DNA of 64,000 nt from Sphingobium sp. WTD-1. GTDB lineage: Bacteria; Pseudomonadota; Alphaproteobacteria; Sphingomonadales; Sphingomonadaceae. The stretch covers positions 1,860,001 through 1,924,000 of the forward strand of contig NZ_CP119127.1 in NCBI RefSeq assembly GCF_030128825.1, written 5' to 3'. Made by a program: the position numbers and the translations under genes. Position 1 is the stretch's first letter. Each line of letters begins with the position of its first letter. Below, in pieces: positions 9,058-18,338 of the stretch. The notes beneath the pieces were generated by a model that saw nothing but the letters and a program-made list of their open reading frames with translations, was not told the DNA's origin and did not search any database.

Positions 9058-9690
9058 ATGACTTCATCGCCCGCGCCGCTGACCCGCTCCCTCTTCGTCT
9101 TTTCCATCCTCTATGGCGGCATGGTCTGCATGGCCGGCGTACTGGGGGTGAAACAGGTCGCCCTGGGGCCGCTCGCGGTGGAGGCCGGCATCTTCGCCTT
9201 CCTGCTGCTGGTCATAATTTCCAGCGCCGTGTCGGAACTGCACGGGCAAAAGACCGCTACCGCGCTGGTGCGCCTGGGCTTCGTGCCGCTGCTCGTGTCG
9301 GCCGCGCTCATTCATATCGTCATCGCCCTGCCGCATGATCCGGGCATGTATCCGCCCGCCGTCGATGCCTTTCCGATCGTCGTGGGACAGGGATCGCGGA
9401 TGATGCTGGCGGGCCTCATTTCCTATGGCACGTCGCAGACGCTCAACGTCTTCATCTTCTCGCGCCTGGCCGGGGGCGAGGGCCGCCTGGTCTGGCTGCG
9501 CGGCATGGTGGCCAGCGTCGTGTCGCAGATTGTCGACACTTTGCTGTTCATCACCATCTCCTTCTATGGCGAGCGGCCGATCATGGACCTGATGGTCGGG
9601 CAGATGATTACCAAGGTGCTGCTGTCGATCATCCTGGTGCCGCCGCTCATCTCCGCAGCGGTCGCATTGGGCCGTCGCCTCGATCGATAA
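9058..9690 (+). CDS. yhhQ: Queuosine precursor transporter (YhhQ/VUT family)
   Basis: The 210-residue integral membrane protein has about six hydrophobic helices and family hallmarks such as AFLLLVIISSAVSELHGQK and a late segment with SQIVDTLLFITISFYG. YhhQ-type proteins import queuosine precursors (preQ0/preQ1) for tRNA modification. AAGGG lies 6 bases before the ATG at 9058. I looked for a preQ1 riboswitch in the short upstream gap and saw none. It stands alone between the hybrid kinase gene and argB, with no sign of co-regulation with the alcohol-oxidation genes. Confidence 0.85.
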   Translation: MTSSPAPLTRSLFVFSILYGGMVCMAGVLGVKQVALGPLAVEAGIFAFLLLVIISSAVSELHGQKTATALVRLGFVPLLVSAALIHIVIALPHDPGMYPPAVDAFPIVVGQGSRMMLAGLISYGTSQTLNVFIFSRLAGGEGRLVWLRGMVASVVSQIVDTLLFITISFYGERPIMDLMVGQMITKVLLSIILVPPLISAAVALGRRLDR

Positions 9691-9715
9691 CTTGCCGTAG
9701 CGCGCATATGGGCTT

Positions 9716-10633
9716 ATGCGCGCGCGCATGACCAGCAACTACGCCCCCGATCCCGCGCTCCTCGCGAAGGCCGAAACCCTTGTCGAGGCGCTGCCCTATA
9801 TGCAGCGCTATGCGGGCAAGACCTTCGTCGTGAAATATGGCGGTCACGCCATGGGCGATCCGGAGGCTGCACGCGACTTCGCCGAGGACGTTGTCCTGAT
9901 GAAGGCGGTCGGCATCAATGTCGTCGTCGTCCATGGCGGCGGGCCGCAGATCGGCGCGATGCTCAAGAAGCTGGGCGTCGAATCGCACTTCGTGAACGGC
10001 CTGCGCGTCACCGACAAGGAAACCGCCCAGATCGCCGAAATGGTGCTGGCCGGGTCCATCAACAAGGAAATCGTCGGCTGGATCAGCGGCGCGGGCGGCC
10101 GCGCGGTCGGCATTTCGGGCAAGGATGGAGGCCTCGTCCTGTGCGAGAAGGTCGGTCACAGCCGCGCGCCCGATCCCAATTCGGGCATCGAACGCCATGT
10201 CGACCTGGGCTTTGTCGGCGATCCGGTCTCGGTCGATCGTCGCATCCTCGACACGCTGACCCAGGACGGCATCATCCCGGTGGTCGCGCCCGTGGGCATC
10301 GGCGCCGATGGCCATACCTATAATGTCAACGCCGACACCATGGCCGGGGCGATCGCCGCCGAGCTTCAGGCGTCGCGCTTCTTCCTGCTGACTGACGTGC
10401 CGGGCGTGCTGAACAAGGACAAGGAATTGTTGACCGATCTCGATCCGGCGGCGATCCATGCGCTGCAGGTTGACGGCACCATCACCGGCGGCATGATCCC
10501 GAAGCTGGAAACCTGCGTCAAGGCGGTCGAGAGCGGCGTCGATGCTGCCGTCATCCTCGACGGCCGGGTGCCGCACGCCATGCTGCTGGAAATCTTCACC
10601 GATCGCGGCGCAGGCACGCTGATCCGCAAATAA
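9716..10633 (+). CDS. argB: Acetylglutamate kinase
   Basis: ArgB catalyses the ATP-dependent phosphorylation of N-acetylglutamate, the second step of arginine synthesis, in the cytoplasm. The protein has the amino-acid-kinase glycine motifs [10 protein letters not shown] (phosphate binding) and [11 protein letters not shown], and the conserved [12 protein letters not shown] segment. It ends in the usual GAGTLIRK. Length from this start is 305 residues. The in-frame ATG at 9728 gives 301, closer to the family norm, and neither has a strong ribosome-binding site, so the exact start is open. It is convergent with a GNAT gene only 8 bp downstream and has no other arg genes around it. Confidence 0.95.
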   Translation: MRARMTSNYAPDPALLAKAETLVEALPYMQRYAGKTFVVKYGGHAMGDPEAARDFAEDVVLMKAVGINVVVVHGGGPQIGAMLKKLGVESHFVNGLRVTDKETAQIAEMVLAGSINKEIVGWISGAGGRAVGISGKDGGLVLCEKVGHSRAPDPNSGIERHVDLGFVGDPVSVDRRILDTLTQDGIIPVVAPVGIGADGHTYNVNADTMAGAIAAELQASRFFLLTDVPGVLNKDKELLTDLDPAAIHALQVDGTITGGMIPKLETCVKAVESGVDAAVILDGRVPHAMLLEIFTDRGAGTLIRK

Positions 10634-10641
10634 GCCCGGAT

Positions 10642-11163
10642 TTACCGGAGCAGGATCGTCGGATTGGCCCAATATATACGCTTTTCCGGCAGGGTCCGGC
10701 CGTCCGGGCCGGGCTTGTCCCAATCCTCGACCTCGACCCCGCCGCGCGAGGCATAGAAGCCGCGCGCGGCCTGATTGTCGCTGTAGCACCACAGGAACAG
10801 GCCGGTCTGCGGCCAGCCCTCGATCGCCCATTGCGCGCCGCGCGCCAGCAATGCGGTGCCAAGTCCAGTGCCGCGCGCGGCGGGCAGGGCGTGGAGATTG
10901 TCGACCAGCGTGCCCCAGCGATCATCGGCCCCGCCGATTATGCAGGTGAAGCCCATCGGCTGCCCGTCCCGTTCGGCGATGATGATGCGCTGGCCCGGCG
11001 CCGGATGTTCGAGCCGCTGTGTCCATGTTGCGAGCCGCTCGGCCTCGATCCCGCCCGCCAGATAGGCCGGGTCCATGATATGGGCATAGGCGATGCGCCA
11101 GCTTTCCACATGCATGGCGGCGATCAGCGGGGCGTCGGCGGGGGAGGCATCACGAAAATCCAT
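10642..11163 (-). CDS. GNAT family N-acetyltransferase
   Basis: 173 residues with the Gcn5-related fold. The acetyl-CoA-binding loop is ALPAARGTGLGTALLARGAQ (a relaxed R/Q-x-x-G-x-G/A), preceded by the beta strand TLVDNLHALP and followed by the late strand LFLWCYSDNQAARGFYASRG. These are standard for small-molecule or protein acetyltransferases, and the substrate cannot be predicted. I took the ATG at 11163 (MDFRDASPADAPLI), where the domain begins; longer in-frame starts add a low-complexity tail. It is convergent with argB with almost no gap, so the two transcripts probably overlap. Confidence 0.83.
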   Translation of the reverse strand: MDFRDASPADAPLIAAMHVESWRIAYAHIMDPAYLAGGIEAERLATWTQRLEHPAPGQRIIIAERDGQPMGFTCIIGGADDRWGTLVDNLHALPAARGTGLGTALLARGAQWAIEGWPQTGLFLWCYSDNQAARGFYASRGGVEVEDWDKPGPDGRTLPEKRIYWANPTILLR

Positions 11164-11323
11164 GACCCAGCTATAGCGCGACTGGCTGGTCCCGCTAGCC
11201 CTTCCTGCCGAACCGGCTTTTGCAGAACTATGGCGTCCTTTGGTGGAATAAGGGACTGTCTCGACTTGTGGCCGGCCCCATGCCTCGGCTAGAGCGAGCG
11301 CCAACCGCTCTTTCGGAGACCGC

Positions 11324-11617
11324 ATGGCCTACGCCCTCTATCAGACCATCGTCATCCTGCTCGACGTGCTGTGGTGGATCATCATCATCCAGGCCGTCAT
11401 GAGCTGGCTGATCGCCTTCAACGTCGTCAACATGGGCAGCGATTTCGTGCGCACCGTGATGGTGGCGCTCGATCGGATGACCGCGCCCATCTATAATCCG
11501 ATCCGCCGGGTCATGCCCGACCTCGGCGCGCTCGACCTGACGCCGATGGTCGTCCTGCTGGGCATTCTCATCATCCGCCAGGCGATCCTGCCGCCGCTCT
11601 TTTCCAGCCTGATGTGA
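11324..11617 (+). CDS. YggT family membrane protein
   Basis: 97 residues with two hydrophobic helices (IVILLDVLWWIIIIQAVMSW near the N terminus and MVVLLGILIIRQAIL near the C terminus) joined by the family motif TAPIYNPIRRVMPDLG. YggT proteins are small inner-membrane proteins linked to cell division or osmotic tolerance, without a defined activity. GGAG lies 5 bases before the ATG. It starts a tight operon: its stop overlaps the GTG of the DUF167 gene (GTGA), and yggT-DUF167 adjacency is widespread in proteobacteria. Confidence 0.9.
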   Translation: MAYALYQTIVILLDVLWWIIIIQAVMSWLIAFNVVNMGSDFVRTVMVALDRMTAPIYNPIRRVMPDLGALDLTPMVVLLGILIIRQAILPPLFSSLM

Positions 11618-11937
11618 CCGGGTGGCGCCGGGACGGGGATGACCTCATTCTGGCGGTCCGCCTGACGCCCGGCGCCACGCGCGAGGATGTCGGCGGGCGC
11701 TGGATCGACGAACATGGCGCGCACTGGCTGTCCGCCCGCGTGCGCGCCGTGCCGGAAAAGGGAAAGGCCAATGCGGCGCTGATCGCGCTGCTGGCCAAGC
11801 GGCTGGATTGGCCCAAGGGCGCGATTTTGCTGGAATCGGGTGATACCAACCGGCTAAAGCGATTGCGGATACAGGGCGGGGCGCAGGCGTTGGACCGGCT
11901 GACCGCCATCATCGAGACATGGATAGACGCGACATGA
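11614..11937 (+). CDS. DUF167 family protein (YggU-like)
   Basis: The 107-residue protein has the family pattern [13 protein letters not shown] near residue 13, then [20 protein letters not shown], and a final segment [15 protein letters not shown]167 is a small alpha/beta fold of unknown biochemical role. The GTG start overlaps the yggT stop by four bases and its own stop overlaps the folD ATG, so all three are translated from one message. Nothing unusual is visible. Confidence 0.88.
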   Translation: MTGWRRDGDDLILAVRLTPGATREDVGGRWIDEHGAHWLSARVRAVPEKGKANAALIALLAKRLDWPKGAILLESGDTNRLKRLRIQGGAQALDRLTAIIETWIDAT

Positions 11938-12827
11938 CGATCGGCAAGATTATCGACGGCAAGGCTTTTGCGGCCGGACTGCGGAACAAGGTGGCCGATG
12001 GCGTCGCCGCCTTCGTGGAACAGACGGGCCGCAAGCCGGGCCTGGCCGTGGTGCTGGTGGGCGAAGATCCCGCGAGCAGCGTCTATGTCCGCAACAAGGG
12101 CAAGATGACGGTCGCCGCCGGCATGGAAAGCTTCGAGTTCAAGCGTCCCGACAGCATCGGCGAGGATGACCTGCTCGACCTGATCGAGGAACTGAACCAT
12201 GACGACCGCGTCGACGGCATTCTGGTCCAGTTGCCGCTGCCCAAGCATATCGATGAAGCGGCGGTGATCGCCGCGATCGACCCGGCCAAGGATGTCGATG
12301 GCTTCCATGTCGTCAATACGGGGCGCCTGGCCACCGGACAGGATGCGCTGGTGCCCTGCACGCCGCTGGGCTGCATCATGCTGCTGAAGGATGAACTGGG
12401 CGACCTGTCGGGCATGGAGGCGGTCGTGGTCGGTCGTTCCAACATCGTTGGCAAGCCGATGGCGGCGCTGCTGCTGGCGGAAAACTGCACCGTCACCATC
12501 GCCCATAGCCGCACCCGCGACATTGCCAGCATCGTCCACCGCGCCGACATCGTGGTTGCCGCCGTCGGCCGCGCCGAAATGGTGAAGGGCGAATGGATCA
12601 AGCCGGGCGCGACGGTGATCGACGTCGGCATCAACCGCGTGGTCGATACCGAAGATGGCAAGGGCCGGATCGTCGGCGATGTCGCCACGGCCGAAGCGCT
12701 GTCGCATGTCCGCGCCATCACCCCGGTCCCCGGCGGCGTCGGCCCGATGACGATCGCGGTGCTGCTGCGCAACACGCTGGTCGCCGCCCATGCGCGCGCG
12801 GGCCTCGCCAAGCCGGAGGGGCTGTGA
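11934..12827 (+). CDS. folD: Bifunctional methylenetetrahydrofolate dehydrogenase/cyclohydrolase
   Basis: FolD interconverts 5,10-methylene-, methenyl- and 10-formyl-tetrahydrofolate with NADP+ in the cytoplasm. The 297-residue protein has [18 protein letters not shown] with the catalytic tyrosine and lysine, the signature [14 protein letters not shown], the Rossmann segment [18 protein letters not shown], and the C-terminal [15 protein letters not shown]. The ATG at 11934 overlaps the previous stop (ATGA) and gives the family's usual N terminus; an ATG at 11919 is less likely. It sits in the yggT operon and its stop overlaps the next GTG. Confidence 0.95.
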   Translation: MTIGKIIDGKAFAAGLRNKVADGVAAFVEQTGRKPGLAVVLVGEDPASSVYVRNKGKMTVAAGMESFEFKRPDSIGEDDLLDLIEELNHDDRVDGILVQLPLPKHIDEAAVIAAIDPAKDVDGFHVVNTGRLATGQDALVPCTPLGCIMLLKDELGDLSGMEAVVVGRSNIVGKPMAALLLAENCTVTIAHSRTRDIASIVHRADIVVAAVGRAEMVKGEWIKPGATVIDVGINRVVDTEDGKGRIVGDVATAEALSHVRAITPVPGGVGPMTIAVLLRNTLVAAHARAGLAKPEGL

Positions 12828-13471
12828 AGGGGCGCGGCGCGCTCCTCGCCCTCAGTCTGGTGATGCTGGTCGCGGCCAAGCCGCCGATGCGTTACCAGCC
12901 CGATCCCAGCTCGGTGATCGCGGCCGAAATCGCCTTCAATCGGCTGGCCCAGCAAAAGGGACAATGGACCGCCTTTCGCGAGACGGCGGCGGACGATGCC
13001 GTGATGTTCGTGCCGCAGCGGGTGGTGGCGAAGGACTGGCTGAAGACGCAGGCGGACCCGCCGGCCTCGGTCAGCTGGTCGCCCTCGACCGTCTATGTCT
13101 CGTGCGATGGCCTGCTCGCCGCCAGCACCGGCAACTGGAAACGGCCCGACGGATCGGTCGGCTATTTCACCACGCTGTGGCGGCGCGACAAGAAGGGCCG
13201 CTGGCAATGGATCCTCGATCATGGCGATCGTCTGGCGACCGAACGGGACGCGCCGGAATTTCTGACCGGCAAGGTTGCGACCTGCAAGCGCGGCGCGCGG
13301 CCCGAAGGTCCGCCGCCCGCGAAGGGAGAGGCGCCACCGGTGCCGCAGGATGACAGCCTGATCTGGTCCGCCGATGTCGCGGCCGACGGCAGCCGCCGGG
13401 TCACCGTCCGCATGTGGAACGGGACCGGCTATGATGTGGTGATCGACGACAAGGTGGGGGCGCCGTCATGA
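12824..13471 (+). CDS. Hypothetical secreted protein, SnoaL/DUF4440-like fold suspected
   Basis: 215 residues starting at a GTG that overlaps the folD stop (GTGA), with GGAGG 4-5 bases upstream. An N-terminal signal peptide is likely ([17 protein letters not shown]). The middle part, [26 protein letters not shown] followed by [21 protein letters not shown] and later [22 protein letters not shown], resembles the strand order of SnoaL/DUF4440-like proteins, which share the NTF2 fold. No catalytic residues can be assigned. A Pro-rich linker ([19 protein letters not shown]) leads to a short C-terminal strand region. It is co-translated with folD and marC; the reason for that linkage is not apparent. 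Confidence 0.75.
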   Translation: MKGRGALLALSLVMLVAAKPPMRYQPDPSSVIAAEIAFNRLAQQKGQWTAFRETAADDAVMFVPQRVVAKDWLKTQADPPASVSWSPSTVYVSCDGLLAASTGNWKRPDGSVGYFTTLWRRDKKGRWQWILDHGDRLATERDAPEFLTGKVATCKRGARPEGPPPAKGEAPPVPQDDSLIWSADVAADGSRRVTVRMWNGTGYDVVIDDKVGAPS

Positions 13472-14085
13472 TGGAATTGTTCATATCCGCTTTCGTCACC
13501 CTGTTCGTCGTGATCGATCCGCCGGGCTGCGCGCCCATCTATGCCAGCCTGACCACCGGGGCGAGCATCGCCCAGCGTCGGTCGATGGCGATCCGCGGGG
13601 TCGGCATTGCCGCCGCCATCCTGCTGGTGTTCGCCCTGTGGGGCAAGCAGCTGCTGGGCGTGCTGGGCATCGAACTGGACAGTTTCCGCATTGCCGGCGG
13701 CATCATGCTGTTCATGATCGCGATGGACATGGTGTTCGAAAAGCGCACCCAGCGGCGCGAGGACCGGGCGCAGAAGATTGCCGAGACGCCGGAGGTTGAG
13801 GATGTCTCCGTCTTCCCGATGGCGATGCCGATGATCGCCGGGCCGGGTTCGATCGCGACCGTCATGCTGCTGATGTCGCGCGCCGATGGCATGGTCGACC
13901 GGCTGGTCGTGCTGGTCGCGGTGGCGGTGACTTTGGTGCTGATGCTGGGCGCCTTGCTGGCGGCCGGGCCGCTGATGGCGATCCTGGGCACCAAGATCGA
14001 GGCGGTGATTACCCGCCTGCTCGGCGTGCTACTCGCCGCGCTCGCGGCGCAGTTCGTGATCGACGGGCTGAAGGCCAGCTTCTGA
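13468..14085 (+). CDS. MarC family integral membrane protein
   Basis: 205 residues with about six membrane helices. Family marks are the opening segment FVTLFVVIDPPGCAPIYASLT, the SFRIAGGIMLFMIAMDM helix and a central AMPMIAGPGSIATVMLL. MarC proteins are inner-membrane proteins of unknown transport specificity; an early link to multiple antibiotic resistance was not upheld. The ATG overlaps the previous stop (ATGA), so this is the last gene of the yggT operon. A strong stem-loop follows at 14108-14137. Confidence 0.9.
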   Translation: MMELFISAFVTLFVVIDPPGCAPIYASLTTGASIAQRRSMAIRGVGIAAAILLVFALWGKQLLGVLGIELDSFRIAGGIMLFMIAMDMVFEKRTQRREDRAQKIAETPEVEDVSVFPMAMPMIAGPGSIATVMLLMSRADGMVDRLVVLVAVAVTLVLMLGALLAAGPLMAILGTKIEAVITRLLGVLLAALAAQFVIDGLKASF

Positions 14086-14107
14086 CCCGTCCCTGCCTGT
14101 CCTACAG

Positions 14108-14137
14108 CCCCTGTTCCATGCTAGTCGGGAACAGGGG
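14108..14137 (+). terminator. Stem-loop after marC
   Basis: CCCCTGTTCC (14108-14117) pairs with GGAACAGGGG (14128-14137) around a 10-base loop, directly downstream of the yggT-marC operon. No T-run follows, so termination strength is uncertain. Confidence 0.6.
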
Positions 14138-14218
14138 ACGATAGGGATGGGGAGCGCAACATGATTTCCAACATCGGCATCAAAATGTCGAAATGTGCGG
14201 GAAATATGCGAAGTTAAG

Positions 14219-14241
14219 CGCGGGATTTCCTATTTCCCGCG
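14219..14241 (-). terminator. Stem-loop after the LuxR-type regulator
   Basis: CGCGGGA (14219-14225) pairs with TCCCGCG (14235-14241). It lies immediately beyond the stop codon of the minus-strand regulator gene. Confidence 0.5.
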
Positions 14242-14242
14242 G

Positions 14243-14911
14243 TCAGTTGTCGCCGTCGAAATGGACCCGGTTGGCCAGGATCACCGCCTGCGTCCGGCTG
14301 AAGACGTTGAGCTTCTGCAGGATCGCGGAGACATGTGCCTTGACCGTGGTCATCGACACGCTCAGGTCATGGGCGATCTGCTTGTTCAGCCGGCCATGGA
14401 CCAGATGGGTCAGCACGATCCGCTGCTGCGGCGTCAGGCTGCCGATCCGGGTCAGGATATCCGCCTCCTCGGCGCTTTCCTGCGGCGCCTCATCGATCGC
14501 GTCGGGCATGTAGATTTCGCCTGACACCACCCGGTGCAGCGCATCGACGATGGCGCTGCGCTTCATCGACTTGGGGATGAAGCCGGCCGCGCCGGCGCCC
14601 AGCGCCTCGCGCACGATTCCCCGGTCGAACGCGCCCGACACCATCACCACGGGCAGGATCGGGTGGCGACTGCGCAGCAGTTTCAGGCCATCGAGCCGCT
14701 TCACGTCGGGGATATTGAGGTCGAGCAGCACCAGGTCGAAATTGGACTGTTTCTCCAGCGTCGCCAGCGCTTCCTCCAGGCTGGCCGCCTCGAAAATCTC
14801 GCACCCGTCGAAACTGACCGCGATCACGCTGCGCAGCCCGTCACGCACCAGCGGGTGATCGTCGACGATCAGCACCCTTTCCATCATCGCGTCATTATCT
14901 TCGACCTGCAT
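14243..14911 (-). CDS. LuxR/NarL-family response regulator (ExaE/AgmR-like)
   Basis: The 222-residue protein has a receiver domain (VLIVDDHPLVRDGL at the start, phosphoacceptor Asp in LVLLDLNIPD, Lys in GFIPKSMKR) and a C-terminal LuxR helix-turn-helix (LTPQQRIVLTHLVHGRLNKQIAHDLSVSMTT in that region). Regulators of this type (ExaE/EraR, AgmR/ErbR, PedR) activate PQQ alcohol dehydrogenase genes in pseudomonads. It lies directly downstream of the dehydrogenase on the same strand and is the best candidate to bind the nine 13-bp boxes in this window. I took the ATG at 14911 (AGGGGG 5 bases upstream); an ATG pair at 14887/14884 is an alternative that removes eight or nine residues. Its kinase partner could be the hybrid kinase at 6742-8991. 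Confidence 0.88.
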   Translation of the reverse strand: MQVEDNDAMMERVLIVDDHPLVRDGLRSVIAVSFDGCEIFEAASLEEALATLEKQSNFDLVLLDLNIPDVKRLDGLKLLRSRHPILPVVMVSGAFDRGIVREALGAGAAGFIPKSMKRSAIVDALHRVVSGEIYMPDAIDEAPQESAEEADILTRIGSLTPQQRIVLTHLVHGRLNKQIAHDLSVSMTTVKAHVSAILQKLNVFSRTQAVILANRVHFDGDN

Positions 14912-15023
14912 GTCCGCCCCCTGGCCATGATGATGGATCATAGGCGGGGGCGCGGCAAATTGCCCGCGATTTCCGCCGTGCATATTCTGTCCGCGCCCCA
15001 TGACGATCATCGTCCTCGCCTCC

Positions 15024-16778
15024 TTATTTGGCCAGCTTGAACACCCAGAGCGAACCGCCCTGATTGATGTCCTTGAAGGACTTGGCCACTTCGCCGCCCC
15101 ACAGCGGCACTGCGCCGCCCCAGCCGGACATGACGGCGACATATTGCTCTCCATCCTGCTCCCAGGTGACCGGCGATCCGACCACGCCCGACCCGGTCTG
15201 GAACTTCCACAATTCCTTGCCGGTCTTGGCGTCGAAGGCCTTCAGATAGCCTTCGGGCGTGCCGGTGAAGACCAGGTTGCCGGCGGTGGACAGCACGCCG
15301 CCCCACAGCGGCGCCTTGTTCTTATATTCCCACACGATCTTGCCGGTCTTGGGGTCCATTGCCCGCAGCGCGCCGATATGATCCTCGGCGATCGGCTTGA
15401 TGGTGAAGCCCGCGCCCAGATAGGCGGCGCCCTTCTTGTAGGCGATCGGCTCGTTCCAGATGTCCATGCCCCAGTCGTTGGACGGGATGTAGAACAGGCC
15501 GGTGTCCTTGCTATAGGCCATCGGCATCCAGTTCTTGCCGCCCAGGAAACTGGGCGAGGAGAAGACGGTGCTGCCCTTCTCGGTCGCGCTCGGCGCACCG
15601 GGGCGACCGGCCGGGATCACGATCGGCTTGCCATTCTTGTCATAGCCGCTGGCCCAGGTCGTCTGCATGACGAAGCGGTTGGCGCTGACGAACTTGCCGT
15701 TGGTCCGGTCCAGCACGAAGAAATAGCCGTTGCGGTCCGCCTTGGCGCCCAGCTTCATCGGCTTGCCGTTGATCGTCGCGTCGAACGGGATGAACTCGTT
15801 GACCCCGTCGAAATCCCAGCCGTCATGCGGGGTGGTCTGGTAATGCCATTTGATCACGCCGGTTTCGGGATCGATCGCCAGCGTCGATGCGGTGTAGAGA
15901 TTGTCGCCGGGCCGCAAATGGCTGTTCCAGGGGGCCGGGTTGCCGGTGCCGAAATAGAGAAGATTGGTTTCCGGGTCATAGGTGCCACCCAGCCAGGTCG
16001 CGCCACCGCCGGTCTTGTAGAGATCGCCCTGCCAGGTCGCATTGAGCTTGCCGGTGATGCCATTATCCTTGCCGCGCAAGGTGCCCATGTTTCCTTCGAT
16101 CACCGGGCGGTGCCAGATCAACTCGCCGGTATCGACGTCACGGGCCTCGACTGCGCCGACGATGCCGAACTCGCCGCCCGAATTGCCGGTGATGACCATG
16201 CCCTTGACGATCAGCGGCGCGGCGGTCGCGCTGTAGCCGGCCTTGTAGTCGGCGATCTGCTTGTTCCACACCACCTTGCCGGTATGGCGATTGAGCGCCA
16301 CCAGCCGCGCGTCGAGCGTGGCGAATATGATCTTGTCACCATGGATCGCGGCGCCACGATTGACGACGTCGCAGCAGGGCATGATGTCGTCGGGCAGGCG
16401 GGCATTATATTCCCATTTCTCCTCGCCGGTGCGGGAGTCGAAGGCATAGAGCCGCGAATAGGAACCGGTGACATAGATGGTGCCGTCATAGACCAGAGGC
16501 TGGGCCTCCTGGCCGCGCTGCTTCTCGCCGCCCAGCGACGAGGCGAAGGCGGGGACCAGCTTGCTGACGGTGTCGGTGTTGATCTGGTTGAGCGTGCTGA
16601 AACGCTGCGCCTGCGGTCCCATGCCATAGGTCAGCACGTCACCGGTCGATGCGGCATCGTTCATCAGGTCGGCATCGGTCGGCCCGCCTGCCGTATCGGC
16701 CGCCAGCAGTGGCGCGGTCCCGGCCACCAGCGCGATCGCGGCTGCCCCCAGGAACGAACGCGTGAAACGTCCCGTCAT
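15024..16778 (-). CDS. PQQ-dependent alcohol dehydrogenase, predicted lanthanide type
   Basis: This 584-residue periplasmic quinoprotein has a signal peptide (residues about 1-27) and an eight-bladed tryptophan-docking propeller with repeats such as [17 protein letters not shown]. The PQQ-contacting vicinal disulfide is Cys135-Cys136 in IMPCCDVV. Metal ligands are likely Glu203 in NSGGEFG, Asn280 in GTGNPAPWN and catalytic Asp322 in GWDFDGVNE. Asp324, two residues after Asp322, is the extra carboxylate found in lanthanide-dependent enzymes (XoxF, PedH, ExaF) and replaced by Ala or Ser in calcium enzymes. The second ATG (16778) is chosen because GGGAGG lies 6 bases upstream. A regulon box precedes it. 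Cytochrome c-550 and a XoxJ-like gene lie just upstream on the same strand. Substrate is probably ethanol or related primary alcohols. Confidence 0.93.
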   Translation of the reverse strand: MTGRFTRSFLGAAAIALVAGTAPLLAADTAGGPTDADLMNDAASTGDVLTYGMGPQAQRFSTLNQINTDTVSKLVPAFASSLGGEKQRGQEAQPLVYDGTIYVTGSYSRLYAFDSRTGEEKWEYNARLPDDIMPCCDVVNRGAAIHGDKIIFATLDARLVALNRHTGKVVWNKQIADYKAGYSATAAPLIVKGMVITGNSGGEFGIVGAVEARDVDTGELIWHRPVIEGNMGTLRGKDNGITGKLNATWQGDLYKTGGGATWLGGTYDPETNLLYFGTGNPAPWNSHLRPGDNLYTASTLAIDPETGVIKWHYQTTPHDGWDFDGVNEFIPFDATINGKPMKLGAKADRNGYFFVLDRTNGKFVSANRFVMQTTWASGYDKNGKPIVIPAGRPGAPSATEKGSTVFSSPSFLGGKNWMPMAYSKDTGLFYIPSNDWGMDIWNEPIAYKKGAAYLGAGFTIKPIAEDHIGALRAMDPKTGKIVWEYKNKAPLWGGVLSTAGNLVFTGTPEGYLKAFDAKTGKELWKFQTGSGVVGSPVTWEQDGEQYVAVMSGWGGAVPLWGGEVAKSFKDINQGGSLWVFKLAK

Positions 16779-16852
16779 AGTCATCCTCCCTTGTTTTCCG
16801 GCGTGATCAACGCCGTCGATGCAGCACCTTATGAGGCACGGCGGCCGTGCCA

Positions 16853-16865
16853 ATTGGACCTTGGG
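16853..16865 (-). promoter_or_regulatory. Quinoprotein-regulon box 2 (upstream of PQQ dehydrogenase)
   Basis: On the minus strand CCCAAGGTCCAAT, 74 bp before the dehydrogenase ATG. With its flanks (CGACC before, TG after) it is almost identical to the box before the aldehyde dehydrogenase at 2124. It gives the dehydrogenase its own promoter despite the upstream cyt c-xoxJ pair. Confidence 0.72.
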
Positions 16866-16873
16866 TCGCCGGA

Positions 16874-17737
16874 TCAGCCCGCCGCGACGGCCGGCGCATA
16901 GGCGACGCCATGGCGCTCGAAGATCGCCTTCAGTGCGCCCGATTGCGTCATGTCGGCCAGGATGGTCTCGACCGCATCGCCCAGGTTCCGGCTATTCTCC
17001 TTCACCGCCATGCCGATGTCCCATCCCGCCGAGGTGAAGGCGGGCAGGGGGCTGGTGCGGCGGACGATGTTGGTGGCGCCGCTGTCGTGCAGCACCGCCT
17101 CGATCTGCGCCCGGCTGGCGAGCGCGCCATCGGCCCGGCCATCGGTCAGCGCGGTGACGGCTTCCGTCCCGCCGGGGAAATGGACGACATCCCTGGCCAA
17201 TATGCCGCCGAATGTGCCGATCAGGTAGAAATCGGGAATGGAATCGATCTCGACCGCCAGCCGCTTGCCGCGATATTGGGTCGGCGGCGCGTTGACGTCG
17301 ATCTCGCCTTTGACCGCCGCAAACTGGAAGCTTTCGCGATAATAAGGCGCGATGATGGCGACCTGATCGTTGCGTGCGGCGAAAGTCCGGTCGAACGGCA
17401 CATGCAGCATGATGTCGGCCGGCTGGAAGCCCAGCAGGCCGCCTTTCCAAACGCCGTTGCGCAAGTCGTCGTCGGCGCTTTCGTCCGCGACCAGTTCGGC
17501 AATGTCGGCGCGTACGCCCAGTCCCTTGGCCAGCGCCTGGGCCAGATCGACGTCGATCCCGGTCAGCTTGCCGTCCTTGCGCCAGGACCAGGGACGGTTG
17601 TCCTTATAGACTGCGACCCGAAGGACACCCAATTCCATGACCTTGCCGAGCGGCGCGGCCTTTGCGGCCTGCCCGCCCGAAATACAGCCAACCAGCGCGG
17701 CGGCCGCCGCGCTACTCAAGAAGGCGCGGCGATCCAT
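16874..17737 (-). CDS. Quinoprotein dehydrogenase-associated periplasmic binding protein (XoxJ/MxaJ-like)
   Basis: 287 residues with a Tat-like or Sec signal ([17 protein letters not shown]) and a type-2 periplasmic binding fold: [29 protein letters not shown], and a second lobe with [12 protein letters not shown] and [16 protein letters not shown]. This matches the TIGR03871-type proteins encoded with PQQ dehydrogenases, of which XoxJ/MxaJ are thought to help activate the apoenzyme rather than transport a solute. AGGAGT lies 7 bases before the ATG. The gene starts 5 bp after the cytochrome stop and precedes the dehydrogenase, the same gene set as xoxG-xoxJ-xoxF. Confidence 0.9.
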   Translation of the reverse strand: MDRRAFLSSAAAAALVGCISGGQAAKAAPLGKVMELGVLRVAVYKDNRPWSWRKDGKLTGIDVDLAQALAKGLGVRADIAELVADESADDDLRNGVWKGGLLGFQPADIMLHVPFDRTFAARNDQVAIIAPYYRESFQFAAVKGEIDVNAPPTQYRGKRLAVEIDSIPDFYLIGTFGGILARDVVHFPGGTEAVTALTDGRADGALASRAQIEAVLHDSGATNIVRRTSPLPAFTSAGWDIGMAVKENSRNLGDAVETILADMTQSGALKAIFERHGVAYAPAVAAG

Positions 17738-17742
17738 CGCGG

Positions 17743-18171
17743 TCACTCCTGATGCTTGGTTTCGAGCCAGGCGCGGATCGCCCATCCGGCCTTCTGTCCC
17801 AGCACGTCGCCGAAGGGCGGCATATAGACCTTGCCGTCATGGCTGGAGCCATGCTGGTAACGCTGGATGAACCATTCATCGCCGCTGTCACCGACTTCCA
17901 GATAGCGCAGGTCCGGCGCGATGCCGCCGCTTTCCGCGTCCAGCCCGTGGCAGCGCGCGCAATTCTGGCCATAGGCGGATTCGCCGATCTTGGCCGCCGT
18001 GGCATTGCCGCGATAGGGATTATGCTGCACCCAGTCGGCGCCAATTTCGGGCAGGGCCGATGTGTCGACCGCCTGCGGCGTGACATTGCCATGTGCCATC
18101 AGTGCCGATGTGATCGATGCGCCCGCCAGGCAGGCCGCGCCGAACAATGCGATCCGTCCGTAATTCCTCAT
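17743..18171 (-). CDS. Cytochrome c-550 (PedF/ExaB/XoxG-like), electron acceptor
   Basis: 142 residues with an N-terminal signal anchor or peptide (IALFGAACLAGASITSALMA) and one haem c site, Cys71-x-x-Cys74-His75 in CARCHGLD. The distal ligand is likely the methionine in YMPPFGDVLG. It has the size of the periplasmic cytochromes c-550 that take electrons from PQQ alcohol dehydrogenases. The message continues into the XoxJ-like gene with a 5-bp gap. The start at 18171 follows GAGG about 10 bases upstream. A regulon box on this strand lies 88 bp upstream and overlaps the box of the divergent beta-propeller gene. Confidence 0.88.
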   Translation of the reverse strand: MRNYGRIALFGAACLAGASITSALMAHGNVTPQAVDTSALPEIGADWVQHNPYRGNATAAKIGESAYGQNCARCHGLDAESGGIAPDLRYLEVGDSGDEWFIQRYQHGSSHDGKVYMPPFGDVLGQKAGWAIRAWLETKHQE

Positions 18172-18259
18172 CCCAAACCCTCGTCTGTGCCGCGTGCCTG
18201 TGCTGGCCGCATGTCGTCCCTGTCGCTGACGACTGTAGGGGAGGGCGGGGACGGCCCCC

Positions 18260-18277
18260 ATTGGCCATTGGTACAAT
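18260..18277. promoter_or_regulatory. Overlapping divergent quinoprotein-regulon boxes 3 and 4
   Basis: On the plus strand CCATTGGTACAAT (18265-18277) faces the beta-propeller gene, 61 bp before its ATG. On the minus strand ACCAATGGCCAAT (18272-18260) faces the cytochrome c-550 gene, 88 bp before its ATG. The two share eight base pairs (18265-18272), so one site could serve both promoters. Confidence 0.62.
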
Positions 18278-18338
18278 CCCGCCGCGACGGGCCGGGGGCT
18301 AATCCGCTATCAGGCCAAAAGGACGAGAGGATGCGGGC

